DNA of 20,301 nucleotides, from NCBI GenBank assembly GCA_002792495.1, contig PFOK01000098.1, positions 1 through 20,301 of the forward strand, written 5' to 3'. Under the pieces are notes generated by a model. The model did no database searches, had not been told where the DNA came from, and saw nothing but the letters and a program-made list of their open reading frames with translations. Shown in pieces: positions 6,209 to 14,100 of this stretch. The first letter of the stretch is position 1; each line of letters opens with the position of its first letter. The DNA is from Candidatus Peregrinibacteria bacterium CG_4_10_14_0_2_um_filter_43_11. GTDB taxonomy: Bacteria > Patescibacteriota > Gracilibacteria > UM-FILTER-43-11. The translations under genes were made by a program, and so were the position numbers.

Positions 6209-7489
6209 TTATTTATTTTTCCATTCTTCCTCCTGTCGACAGAGCAATGCCTTGGCTTTTTCCGGTTGTTTCATGATCACTTTTACCAATTTTTCCATCC
6301 GTACACGGTTTTGGGAACCTTTTACCAGAATCAAATCGCCGGGTTCAATTTTGGTTTTTAAAAAATGGCCTGCTTCCTCTGAATCAAAAAAGGTATAGAT
6401 TTTATTTTCCGAAATTCCGGCATCTGTAATCGCTTTTTTTAACGTTGTCGCCTCCGGGCCAACAAAAATAAATAAATCGCCCACATTCGCTGCCCGTTTT
6501 CCAATCGTCAAGTGGGCGTCTTTGCTCATTTCCCCCAATTCGTTCATTGTTCCCAGCGCCACGATCTTTCGTTCCGCTTGTAGCCCTTCCATCAATTCCA
6601 AAGCGGCCTCCACGGTTTTTGGGGAAGCGTTGTAAGAACTGTCTATAATGTGGCTATCATTCATTCCCGGGATAGGGTTCATTCGTCCCGGTGGTAATTT
6701 AAAATCCGTTAATGCTTCGGCACATTGTTCCAAACTCAATCCCAATTCCAGTCCTACCGCGATTGCCGGCAAAAGCACATGGATTTGAAATGCCCCCAAA
6801 ACCGGTACCCGAAAATTTTGCTCCCGCCCTTTAAAATGAACAGTGAATCGGATGCTTTTTTCAGTCATGACTATATCCGAAGCCCTTAACTCCGCTGATG
6901 TTTTTGTTCCAAACGTCACCCGTTTCCCCCCCGTCTTCATTTCGGCAACCAATACATCATCTTCATTCACAATGGCAGTGTCTGTCGCACGTAAATGTGC
7001 GATTAATTGATTTTTTTCTTTCGCGATTTCGTGGACATTTTTGAATTGCCCCTTGCCCAAATGAACGGGGGCGATTCCGGTGATTATTCCTATTTTTGGC
7101 GGCGCGATTTTAACGAGTTTCTTAATGTCACCGGGGCAGTCGGCACCCATTTCTAAAATGATTTTTTGATAGGGATTTTTTTTCTCAAAAAATACGTGTT
7201 TCAAAATTTTGAACCACTTTACGATCGAAGAAAATCCTGATTCTTCCTCTTGTAGAATCGCCAAGCTCATTCCTATTTCCGTATTGAATCCTTCCGGACT
7301 CGAATAAACATCAAAGTGTTTTTTGAGAAGTGTATAAATCGCCTGCCTTGTGCTACTTTTACCCATACTTCCGGTAATCGCGATCACCTGCACGCGGTGT
7401 TTTTTTAAAAACCGTTTTGCTTTCCATTTTAAAATCGCTGTGATGAGGATTCGGAAAATTGTTTTCATTGTTTCAATTAGGAAGCGCAT
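6209..7489 (-). CDS. murF: Mur ligase, MurF type (D-Ala-D-Ala adding enzyme), lacking domain 1
   Basis: MurF joins D-Ala-D-Ala to the UDP-MurNAc-tripeptide using ATP, completing the cytoplasmic peptidoglycan precursor. The 426-residue protein has the ATP-binding loop AITGSMGKSS at 37-46, a central-domain EMGADCPGDI followed by GIITGIAPVHLG and the KEKNQLI lysine region, and the C-terminal GRMNPIPGM / IIDSSYNASPKTVEAAL block typical of MurF. The usual ~80-residue N-terminal substrate-binding domain is replaced by about 30 residues that are hydrophobic and then basic, so the protein may sit at the membrane. The short form is, from memory, common in CPR genomes. The ATG at 7487-7489 is used here; an internal ATG at 7466-7468 (Met8) is a real alternative because a weak promoter at 7492-7520 would start transcription between the two. 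The substrate is inferred from family, and a related amide ligase role remains possible. Confidence 0.82.
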   Translation of the reverse strand: MRFLIETMKTIFRILITAILKWKAKRFLKKHRVQVIAITGSMGKSSTRQAIYTLLKKHFDVYSSPEGFNTEIGMSLAILQEEESGFSSIVKWFKILKHVFFEKKNPYQKIILEMGADCPGDIKKLVKIAPPKIGIITGIAPVHLGKGQFKNVHEIAKEKNQLIAHLRATDTAIVNEDDVLVAEMKTGGKRVTFGTKTSAELRASDIVMTEKSIRFTVHFKGREQNFRVPVLGAFQIHVLLPAIAVGLELGLSLEQCAEALTDFKLPPGRMNPIPGMNDSHIIDSSYNASPKTVEAALELMEGLQAERKIVALGTMNELGEMSKDAHLTIGKRAANVGDLFIFVGPEATTLKKAITDAGISENKIYTFFDSEEAGHFLKTKIEPGDLILVKGSQNRVRMEKLVKVIMKQPEKAKALLCRQEEEWKNK

Positions 7490-7491
7490 TG

Positions 7492-7520
7492 AGTGTACTG
7501 AAAAAGGGGAAGAAATTCAA
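7492..7520 (-). promoter_or_regulatory. Possible promoter of the MurF-type gene, TTGAAT-17-TACACT
   Basis: On the minus strand TTGAAT (7520-7515) and TACACT (7497-7492) are 17 bp apart, each matching four of six consensus positions. The expected start site is near 7485, downstream of the first candidate ATG and about 17 nt upstream of Met8. This would favour the shorter protein. The call is weak. Confidence 0.3.
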
Positions 7521-7538
7521 TCAAATGCGATTCATATA

Positions 7539-7702
7539 ATTATCCGAATGAGTTTGCGCTGAAGGCCAGCACAGCTACCCTCCGGCGCAGGAAGGCCAGC
7601 ACCTGTCCGTCGCACAGCTATGGCAGGCAGGTAGCTACCCTCCGGCGCAGATTATCCGAATGAGTTTGCACCGAAGGCCAGCACAGCTACCCTCCGGCGC
7701 AG
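7539..7702. repeat. Intergenic repeats: two 52-bp copies and a related 60-bp spacer
   Basis: Two 52-bp copies at 7539-7590 and 7651-7702 differ at only three adjacent positions. The 60 bp between them (7591-7650) begins with the same GAAGGCCAGCA and ends with the same AGCTACCCTCCGGCGCAG, so that 18-bp tail occurs three times. Short inverted pieces such as AGCTA...TAGCT are included. No protein or RNA gene is visible. The block lies between the divergent MurF-type and exchanger genes and is more GC-rich than its flanks. Confidence 0.85.
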
Positions 7703-7719
7703 AATGTACCACCCCTGCG

Positions 7720-7738
7720 CCCCTCCTAAAAGGAGGGG
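7720..7738. repeat. Perfect hairpin, 8-bp stem and 3-nt loop
   Basis: CCCCTCCT-AAA-AGGAGGGG is a perfect inverted repeat. No T-tract follows on either side, so it is not a typical terminator. It sits next to the 52-bp repeats and upstream of the exchanger gene and is probably another short dispersed repeat. On the plus strand the right arm contains AGGAGG, but no start codon is suitably placed after it. Confidence 0.6.
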
Positions 7739-7825
7739 TAATTGAAGAAATAGCACTCCTCAAAGTGTGAGTAAATTCTTTTAATCCTGAGGGGGAATTA
7801 TTGTAATGATTTACTTTTCTTCCGG

Positions 7826-7834
7826 TGCTACAAT
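7826..7834 (+). promoter_or_regulatory. Extended -10 promoter of the exchanger gene
   Basis: TGC-TACAAT forms an extended -10, with TTTACT upstream at 7810-7815 but too close (13 bp) to serve as a standard -35. The expected leader is about 18 nt and A-rich, without a Shine-Dalgarno sequence before the ATG at 7859. Confidence 0.5.
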
Positions 7835-7858
7835 TTAATCAATCTAACAAAAATCAAA

Positions 7859-8794
7859 ATGAATTCCTCCGTTGTTTTATTGCTCATTATCGTCGGGTTG
7901 CTTTGGCTCATTATCAAGGCCTCCGGTTATTTTGTAGTGTCCGCTTCACACATCGCGCGGTACTTCGGTATATCCGAATTGATTGTGGGATTGACCATTG
8001 TTGCCATTGGAACGTCCGCGCCGGAATTTGTGGTTTCTACCCTTGCCGCGGCAAAGGGGCAGGGCGCCCTTTCCCTTTCCAACATCGTAGGATCCAATAT
8101 CTTTGTTTTGGGTTTCACTCTGGGTTTCATCGGTATTTTTTCCAGCCCTAAAACAAATCGGACCATGATTTATCGTGATTGTGGTATTTTGCTTTTGGCC
8201 ACTTTTTTATTGTACGTTTTTCTGCTCGATGGTGTGATGGCACGATGGGAAGGGGCTACGCTTTTGGGGGTTCTGGCGTTGTGGTTTGTTCTTCTTTTTA
8301 AGGTGAAGGAGGATGTCTCAATCGATGTCATAGATGATCAAAAATCCGCTTCGTTTAAAGAGTTCGCGATTTTGATTGGCTCCCTTGCCACCATCTTGAT
8401 TTCCGGCAATTTTTTGGTCGATACTTCGGTTGCCTTCGCGCAATTGATGGGTGTTTCGGAATGGATGATCGGTGTGACCATCATTGCCATCGGTACTTCT
8501 TTGCCGGAATTTGTCACTTCAGTCGTAGCCATGATGAAAAAGAAGATGGATATGTCTATCGGAGGACTTATCGGTAGTGGAATTTTCAATATCGCGGGGA
8601 TTCTGGGCACTTCTTCTCTTATCCGTCCCATTATTCCCGGACCAGTGGCAGAAAATAGCGTTTTTTTACTCTTAGTCACCATGGTGATTATGACTATTTT
8701 TTTGGCAACTGGCAGGCATTTGAAGCGTTGGGAAGCCAGTGTTTTGCTGATTATTGCTATCGTTCGTGTGATTTTGGATGTAATGGCAGGGTAA
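7859..8794 (+). CDS. Calcium/sodium antiporter, CaCA family (YrbG-like)
   Basis: An integral membrane exchanger of 311 residues, about ten transmembrane segments, the usual length for bacterial YrbG-type proteins. The internal duplication that defines the family is clear: alpha-1 with GTSAPEFVVSTLAA at 51-64 followed by SNIVGSNIFVLG, and alpha-2 with GTSLPEFVTSVVAM at 212-225 followed by GGLIGSGIFNIAG. The Glu in each G-T-S-x-P-E-F motif coordinates the transported cation. A hydrophilic loop of about 20 residues near 148-168 separates the halves. Members extrude Ca2+ in exchange for Na+ or other monovalent cations; the exact ion pair cannot be read from sequence. The gene is monocistronic, with repeats upstream and a 313-bp gap downstream. 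Confidence 0.9.
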   Translation: MNSSVVLLLIIVGLLWLIIKASGYFVVSASHIARYFGISELIVGLTIVAIGTSAPEFVVSTLAAAKGQGALSLSNIVGSNIFVLGFTLGFIGIFSSPKTNRTMIYRDCGILLLATFLLYVFLLDGVMARWEGATLLGVLALWFVLLFKVKEDVSIDVIDDQKSASFKEFAILIGSLATILISGNFLVDTSVAFAQLMGVSEWMIGVTIIAIGTSLPEFVTSVVAMMKKKMDMSIGGLIGSGIFNIAGILGTSSLIRPIIPGPVAENSVFLLLVTMVIMTIFLATGRHLKRWEASVLLIIAIVRVILDVMAG

Positions 8795-9009
8795 TTCCGA
8801 TTACAAGATTTAAGATTCCAAAATTACAAGATTATTTCTATGTTCGACTATATCCTGCGCTGTGAAATGATATTGACATTCGTGCAATGCCACTTTAAAG
8901 TACAACCAATAAAGTTTGCCCGCATGAAAATCATTTTTGTCGTTCGTTGGCTCATTAAACCAATCTCGTTCTGAGGTGACTTTTTTGTTAAAGAATTATA
9001 CTAAAAGCA

Positions 9010-9038
9010 CCTTGGAAATGAGACCAGGGCGGTTTTTT
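9010..9038 (+). terminator. Possible intrinsic terminator
   Basis: CCTTGG and CCAGGG (one G-T pair) can form a 6-bp stem around an 8-nt loop, followed after CGG by six T. The 3-nt gap before the T-run and the short stem make it weak. It lies about 215 bp past the exchanger and just before the next promoter, where insulation would be useful. Confidence 0.35.
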
Positions 9039-9054
9039 AAAATCGAATGTGCTA

Positions 9055-9083
9055 TTGACAAATAGTTAAAAAACTTATATAAT
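9055..9083 (+). promoter_or_regulatory. Perfect consensus promoter, TTGACA-17-TATAAT
   Basis: TTGACA (9055-9060) and TATAAT (9078-9083) both match the sigma-70-type consensus at every position with a 17-bp spacer. The predicted start site is near 9090, giving an 18-nt leader before the ATG at 9108. It is the best promoter in the window and suggests strong expression of a small unknown protein. Confidence 0.8.
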
Positions 9084-9107
9084 TATTTATCAACCCTTCA
9101 TCTATAT

Positions 9108-9350
9108 ATGTCTAGCTATAAAGCAGCAAAAAACAGATTACCGTTACCAATTGAAGGCGCCATGCTTAAAGCATGTGACAAACCTGCCCGTGCCGCTTTA
9201 GAGGCTGTATTGAAAGTAGGATTCGATGGAGAAGACATGGGTATGTTAAGAATATGTCAATTCCCCCAAGAGGTAGAGGGTTTATTGAACGATGATCGAG
9301 ATCGGGTTAGGAGGGCATTGGCATTAACAAAGAGGAAACATTATTTTTAA
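9108..9350 (+). CDS. Small hypothetical protein, 80 residues
   Basis: I do not recognise this protein. It is mostly charged and helix-prone, with no signal peptide or membrane segment. It starts MSSYKAAKNRLPLPIEG, carries an Asp/Glu-rich middle (VGFDGEDMG, LLNDDRD), and ends with a basic stretch (RVRRALALTKRKHYF). Reasons to accept it as real are the perfect promoter immediately upstream, a start codon at the expected leader distance, and an otherwise empty region. A second unknown gene follows 129 bp later with its own promoter. Codon choice in both looks more AT-rich than in the housekeeping genes, as judged by eye. Confidence 0.65.
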   Translation: MSSYKAAKNRLPLPIEGAMLKACDKPARAALEAVLKVGFDGEDMGMLRICQFPQEVEGLLNDDRDRVRRALALTKRKHYF

Positions 9351-9423
9351 ATTAGTATTTGGCTGAGGTTAAGAATAGCAATGTGCGCTTTGGGATTGAA
9401 ATTATGATGAGCTAGGTGTTTTA

Positions 9424-9452
9424 TTGACAATTTATATAAAATAAGTTATAAA
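9424..9452 (+). promoter_or_regulatory. Strong promoter, TTGACA-17-TATAAA
   Basis: TTGACA (9424-9429) and TATAAA (9447-9452) are 17 bp apart within very AT-rich DNA. The predicted leader is about 21 nt, without a Shine-Dalgarno sequence, before the ATG at 9480. The arrangement copies that of the preceding small gene, so the two appear to be expressed from separate but similar promoters. Confidence 0.72.
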
Positions 9453-9479
9453 TATATAACATTACAAATACTCTAATTC

Positions 9480-11096
9480 ATGGAGCCAATTATTCACTTT
9501 CATAGAGTCCATTTTTCTTTTCATTCATTTGTTGTTTTTAAGAATCCTGATAGATCTTTTTATCGGTATGCTGTAATGGGCAATCGCCCGGATTCCCCTC
9601 TCGCTATTTTTGATCCGAATACGGGAAGAGAAAAAGACATGGTCGATCCATACACACATGTCGCGTTTAAGATACAACACAACACACAGTATGTGTTCAT
9701 GGTGAGAGAGTTATTGCCCCGTATTCGTTATTATGTGGGCCACTATCTTCATGAGCTTCCTGATTTATCTACGTTTCCTGAGCCGGAATTTGACGCCTGG
9801 GTTAACGTGGTTAGAGAGAAAATATTGGGTGATTTATATCATTTTCCTTTTTTGGAAAAATTTGTTCCGGAGCGAAGGGCAGAAGAATTTTCCAAATTGG
9901 GGAATGAGGTTAATACACTTATTGAAGAAACTATTCGTGATTACTTTCCTGCTTATCATGATGTTTTGGGTATTAATAATGAGGTTAAGGCTACCAATGA
10001 TCCGGCACGATTGTTATTAATGGCTATTGATTCGAATTTAAATCCTGTCGTTCGTCATGAGTCGAAACGGAAGTTATTATTGATGGAGATCATGGGTTTC
10101 CGATTAGAAATGATGGGACGATTGAAGTCAGATGCTCATGGCGCATGTCCTAGGGGCGCATCTAATACGGTTGGTCAGGAGGATTCATTGTCTTCTATGA
10201 TGAAATTTTTGAATGCACGTATGAATGTGGTTCCTGAAGGTAAAAAAACGGGTCATGTTGAAACTATGTATTTAGTCTCAGGACACGATTTAAAAAATGG
10301 GAAGAAAACTATGGAAGCCTCCTTTCAGCCCACATTGCCTTCTCAGATAAAGGCCTCCAGAGCTGTTACTCCCTTGCGTGTCCGTGCTATGAATATTCGT
10401 AGTGATAAAGGTGATTCACGAACCGTTCGTTGTCTTCAGGATCTTCGCACAAAAGGAGTTTTTGAGAGTGTTTTAAAAACTCTTCGCAAAGGCACTGATC
10501 CGGGCCAACAAGATGCTGATTATAATGGTATTCGTATGGTTTTTGAGACCGCGAAAGACTGCGATGATTTTGTAACTACTTTTTTCGGGGAATTGAAGGA
10601 TTATATGGTCTTGCGCATACAAGAGAGACTAAGGGGTTACCCCTCAGACCCCTATCTGTTACAACGATTGGAGAATATTAATACTACTTTTAACATTGTG
10701 AATGAAGATAATACTTTGGATGGTACTCAGGTATTTATAGGTGGTTCCGCGGGCAGTTCTTCGGATTTAAAAACCAGAAAAATTGTTTTCAGTTTGATTG
10801 ATTTAGATGGTAAAAAACATACTTATGAATTTCAGATGTTTTTGCCGGATGGTTATGCCGATTATTTGTATCGTGACGGTGTTGCCTGGGAAACATATAA
10901 GCAAAATCGTTTTTTTGAAGGAGGGCTTGATGAATTGTTGTTTCCTTCTGTTGTTTACCCCGAAGTGGATCATAAACAGGCACATCTTTCCGCTATACAA
11001 AATTCTAAAAGATCCGTATGGGAAAAGGGTCAGGTGGTCATGAGAAGGAATGGAAAAACCCGAAAAGGAGGAAGAAAATCAGCTGTATCCGGGTAG
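9480..11096 (+). CDS. Hypothetical protein, possible remote RelA/SpoT-like domain
   Basis: I do not recognise this 538-residue protein with confidence. It has no signal peptide or membrane helix and looks soluble. The N-terminal ~170 residues are aromatic-rich (FHRVHFSFHSF), the middle is helical, and the C-terminus is strongly basic (MRRNGKTRKGGRK). The segment from about 330 to 490 recalls the nucleotidyltransferase fold of RelA/SpoT proteins: FESVLKTLRKG, then DADYNGIRMVFETAKDCDDF like the DI.GIRVVF...D block, then KKHTYEFQMFLPDGYADYL where relatives have a strand ending in E.Q.R. The key G-Y-x-S-x-H motif is absent, so (p)ppGpp synthesis should not be assumed. It is convergent with the LTD/nuclease gene, whose stop lies 9 bp beyond. 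The gene is real by length and promoter; the domain call is inference. Confidence 0.7.
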   Translation: MEPIIHFHRVHFSFHSFVVFKNPDRSFYRYAVMGNRPDSPLAIFDPNTGREKDMVDPYTHVAFKIQHNTQYVFMVRELLPRIRYYVGHYLHELPDLSTFPEPEFDAWVNVVREKILGDLYHFPFLEKFVPERRAEEFSKLGNEVNTLIEETIRDYFPAYHDVLGINNEVKATNDPARLLLMAIDSNLNPVVRHESKRKLLLMEIMGFRLEMMGRLKSDAHGACPRGASNTVGQEDSLSSMMKFLNARMNVVPEGKKTGHVETMYLVSGHDLKNGKKTMEASFQPTLPSQIKASRAVTPLRVRAMNIRSDKGDSRTVRCLQDLRTKGVFESVLKTLRKGTDPGQQDADYNGIRMVFETAKDCDDFVTTFFGELKDYMVLRIQERLRGYPSDPYLLQRLENINTTFNIVNEDNTLDGTQVFIGGSAGSSSDLKTRKIVFSLIDLDGKKHTYEFQMFLPDGYADYLYRDGVAWETYKQNRFFEGGLDELLFPSVVYPEVDHKQAHLSAIQNSKRSVWEKGQVVMRRNGKTRKGGRKSAVSG

Positions 11097-11105
11097 AAGC
11101 GCATT

Positions 11106-14100
11106 TCACCCCAACATTTTCCCCACTCCAAATAGTCCCGGTAGTACCATTGAAAACAAAAAAGCCATTTGCGCTTCGGGGGTGATCGGTTTTTTCGGTG
11201 TCTCCGTTTCATTTGTTCCATCTGCCTGGTGGATTGTTATCAGTTCGTTTGTTTGGTGAGTTTGCCGCAACTGAATCTCCAAAAACGCGTTGATGTCCAC
11301 TAGCTTTTTCATAGCCTTGATATCCATACCACTTGCCGCGTAAGAAACCGGTATTATTTTTTTATTTTCCAATTCCATGTATATCGTTTTTTCCTCCTCT
11401 TGTATCGACTGAATGATGCCACTGATGTGGCTGTTCGCAAGTTCCTGTTTAAATAGAATCGTTTCGCGGCCGAATTTTGGCGTAGGGAGTTTTTTCTTCT
11501 TCGCGGCAGTTCCACTTTTTTGTGTGGTGGTAATACGTTTTTTGGGTTGCCAGTCACCGCCTAAATGGGTGAATAGTTCATTTTTATGTGTTTTTTCATA
11601 ACACACCTGATCCATCAATTCTCCATTTTGATCTATCAAAGAAGCGCAGTCATTGCTGTTATTTAAATTGATCTTTGTCTCCGTCTTGCGAAACGTGCGC
11701 ATGGCGCCCGGAGCGATTTGACCTCCTTTGATCCCGAACGGCTTGGAGCCTTTTTCCAAGTCATCATCCAGTCGCCATCCATCCAGGCATATGGGGGTTT
11801 TACCCGTATTGATCAGCCGTATGAATTCAATCGTTTCCCCTTGCTGGTTGTTGGGGAGAATCGCGTCGATTTTGAGATCGGTGGAAATGCATAGACGATA
11901 TTTTTCATCTTCATTATCGGACGCGAGATCTCGCGTCCCTACGGGGGATGGGTCATTCATGATTAAAATGTCATATTCATCTTCATCCGGGATAGAATCG
12001 ACATTCTCGTCTTCGGGGGTGATCACTTTTTCCATATCTTCTATCTCCTCTTTGGATTGCAATTGTCCTTTTTCGATCATGGTTTTTATATCTTCATTCA
12101 CCCATAAGCCCACCTTATTTTCTTTCGCGATGTTTTCCAAATTCACAAACGTGTCTTTGTATTTAAACGGAAAGCGGGTGTACGCGTAACCGTATCCCTT
12201 TTCAACCATCTCCGCGTTGATGAATGTATTGTTAAGGTAAATGTAGGCCAAAATACGGCCGTATTTATCCAGCTTATCCTGATCGAATTCAAGTGTTATT
12301 GTTTGCTCCGTTAGTCGGCCTTTAAGGTAGTCGCTCGCCTGTTTTCCGAAATATTCCACCGGTTTAAACGGATGCACTGTTTCGGGTGTGTCTATTCCAA
12401 GCAAACGTACCGTCATTGGGTTTTCAAATAATTCAATCACTACTGTATCCCCATCGATCACGCGCAGTACCTTCACCGTCATTCCGTCCTCCAAGCTGGA
12501 TGTTTTAATAATCCATTGCGCGTTTGCCGCCGTTTTCCATTTCACCTCATCAATCGTTTTTCCCGCGGGGTCCAACAAGCTCAATGATTCATCTTTATTG
12601 TTCAGATTCAGTTTAAACACCGTTTGGTCGAACGTGTGATTTTGTTTTTCTTTCAGAATGAATTGGGTAAAAACGTATTGTCCCCCCTGACTGTCTTTCA
12701 ACGACCATCCTTCCAAATCCACCGATTGGTTCAAATGATTTTTTAGCACGACTTTTTCTTTACCCTTATCCGTTCCTTCCGGGTTGGGGAGTACCCGTTC
12801 AATCATCACATCCCCTTTGTTGTATTGTTTGGCGGGCGCGGGAAAAACGTTTGGCGCGTTTCGGGTTACAAAAGAGGTCCACTCAAACCCTCCCTGAGTG
12901 TTTTTGGCATACGTCCACCCCTCTTTGGCTTCTTTGTAATGAACGGTCTCTTTCGGGGTTTTATCCGGTGCCAATAATCGCACATCATCTTCCGTGTTTT
13001 TGAATGAAAGTTTCAGATCCGGATCCATGAACACCAGGTATCCTTCCCACGGCAAGTGAGTGCCTTCCGGCAGTTTAAAAGGGTTGCTTCCTCCTTCCCC
13101 ATCATCCAAATACCACCCCGAAAGATCAATCGTTTTGTTGGTCGGATTAAAAAGTTCGACCCATTCCCCTTCACTGTCTTTTCCTTCGGGGTTCACCATC
13201 ACCTCATTGATCAATTCATAGTTGGGGTAGCTTTTTATGATCGGAATATCACTTCCGCCCCCCGTTGCCATGGCAAGCATTTTTGCCGCAAACGTTTTTC
13301 CCTGTGCCGGAATGACCTGAACAGTGATTTCCGTCGAGGCTTGCAAGCCCCATCCATCCGTTATGGTTAGAGTGATTTTTTTGAGTCCTTCTGTCCCGTA
13401 CGTGTGTTTGCCGGGGTTCTTTTTTTCTTCCATCACACCGTCACCAAAATCCCATAGGTAAGTCATTTCATCTCCATCCGGATCCACGCTTTCTTCCCCG
13501 GTTGGGTTGACCCCCATGTATTTGGAATCGCTTTGCAGGGTGATTACGGGAATCGGTGGACGGTTTATTTCTACGTTTTTTCCCCATGGGGTTGGATGAT
13601 TGAATGGAATCCACTCTTCCGGATTTTCCGGATTTCTCCCCTGAGATCGCCCTTCCGCTTCCGGTGCGTAAAAATAAGCATCAATGAGTGTGCCGGTATC
13701 ATCAAAAAGCTGAACTCCATCCCCCAAATTTCCCAGGCTAATCCCTGTTTCCGTTGAATACAACACCATGAATTCGTCGGGGCTTATAACATAATCCTGA
13801 TCCTCGTTGAGAAAATAATAGGATTTGTCGTCTTCAAGGTTTTCATCGTCCAATTCCCAGCCCTGTAAATCGACTTCCTCATCTCCCGCATTCCACAATT
13901 CGATAAATTCATTTTCCGCTTCCTTGCGTTTAGGATCCGGAAGGATTTCATTGATCCATATCATTGGTTTGGGCGTTATCCACAATTCTTCTCCTGCGCT
14001 TTCGTTTTCCCATTCGTTCACGGTGGTGATTTTGAACGCGGTTTCGTTTTCGATGAAAAAATCATTTATTGTCCATTGTTTGTTATTTGTGGACACAAGA

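Larger units (their letters stand above)
8795..9107. other. Gene-free gap with short direct repeats and a possible terminator
   Basis: No convincing coding or RNA gene is visible. ATTACAAGATT occurs twice, at 8800-8810 and 8823-8833, just after the exchanger stop. A weak TTGACA-17-TAAAGT pair lies at 8873-8901 on the plus strand with no obvious product. The last ~55 bp contain the promoter of the next gene. The region is AT-rich. Confidence 0.5.

Noticed and set aside
8873..8901. TTGACA-17-TAAAGT as promoter of a small RNA
   Set aside because: The -10 is poor and no structured or conserved-looking transcript follows; recorded only within the gap description.
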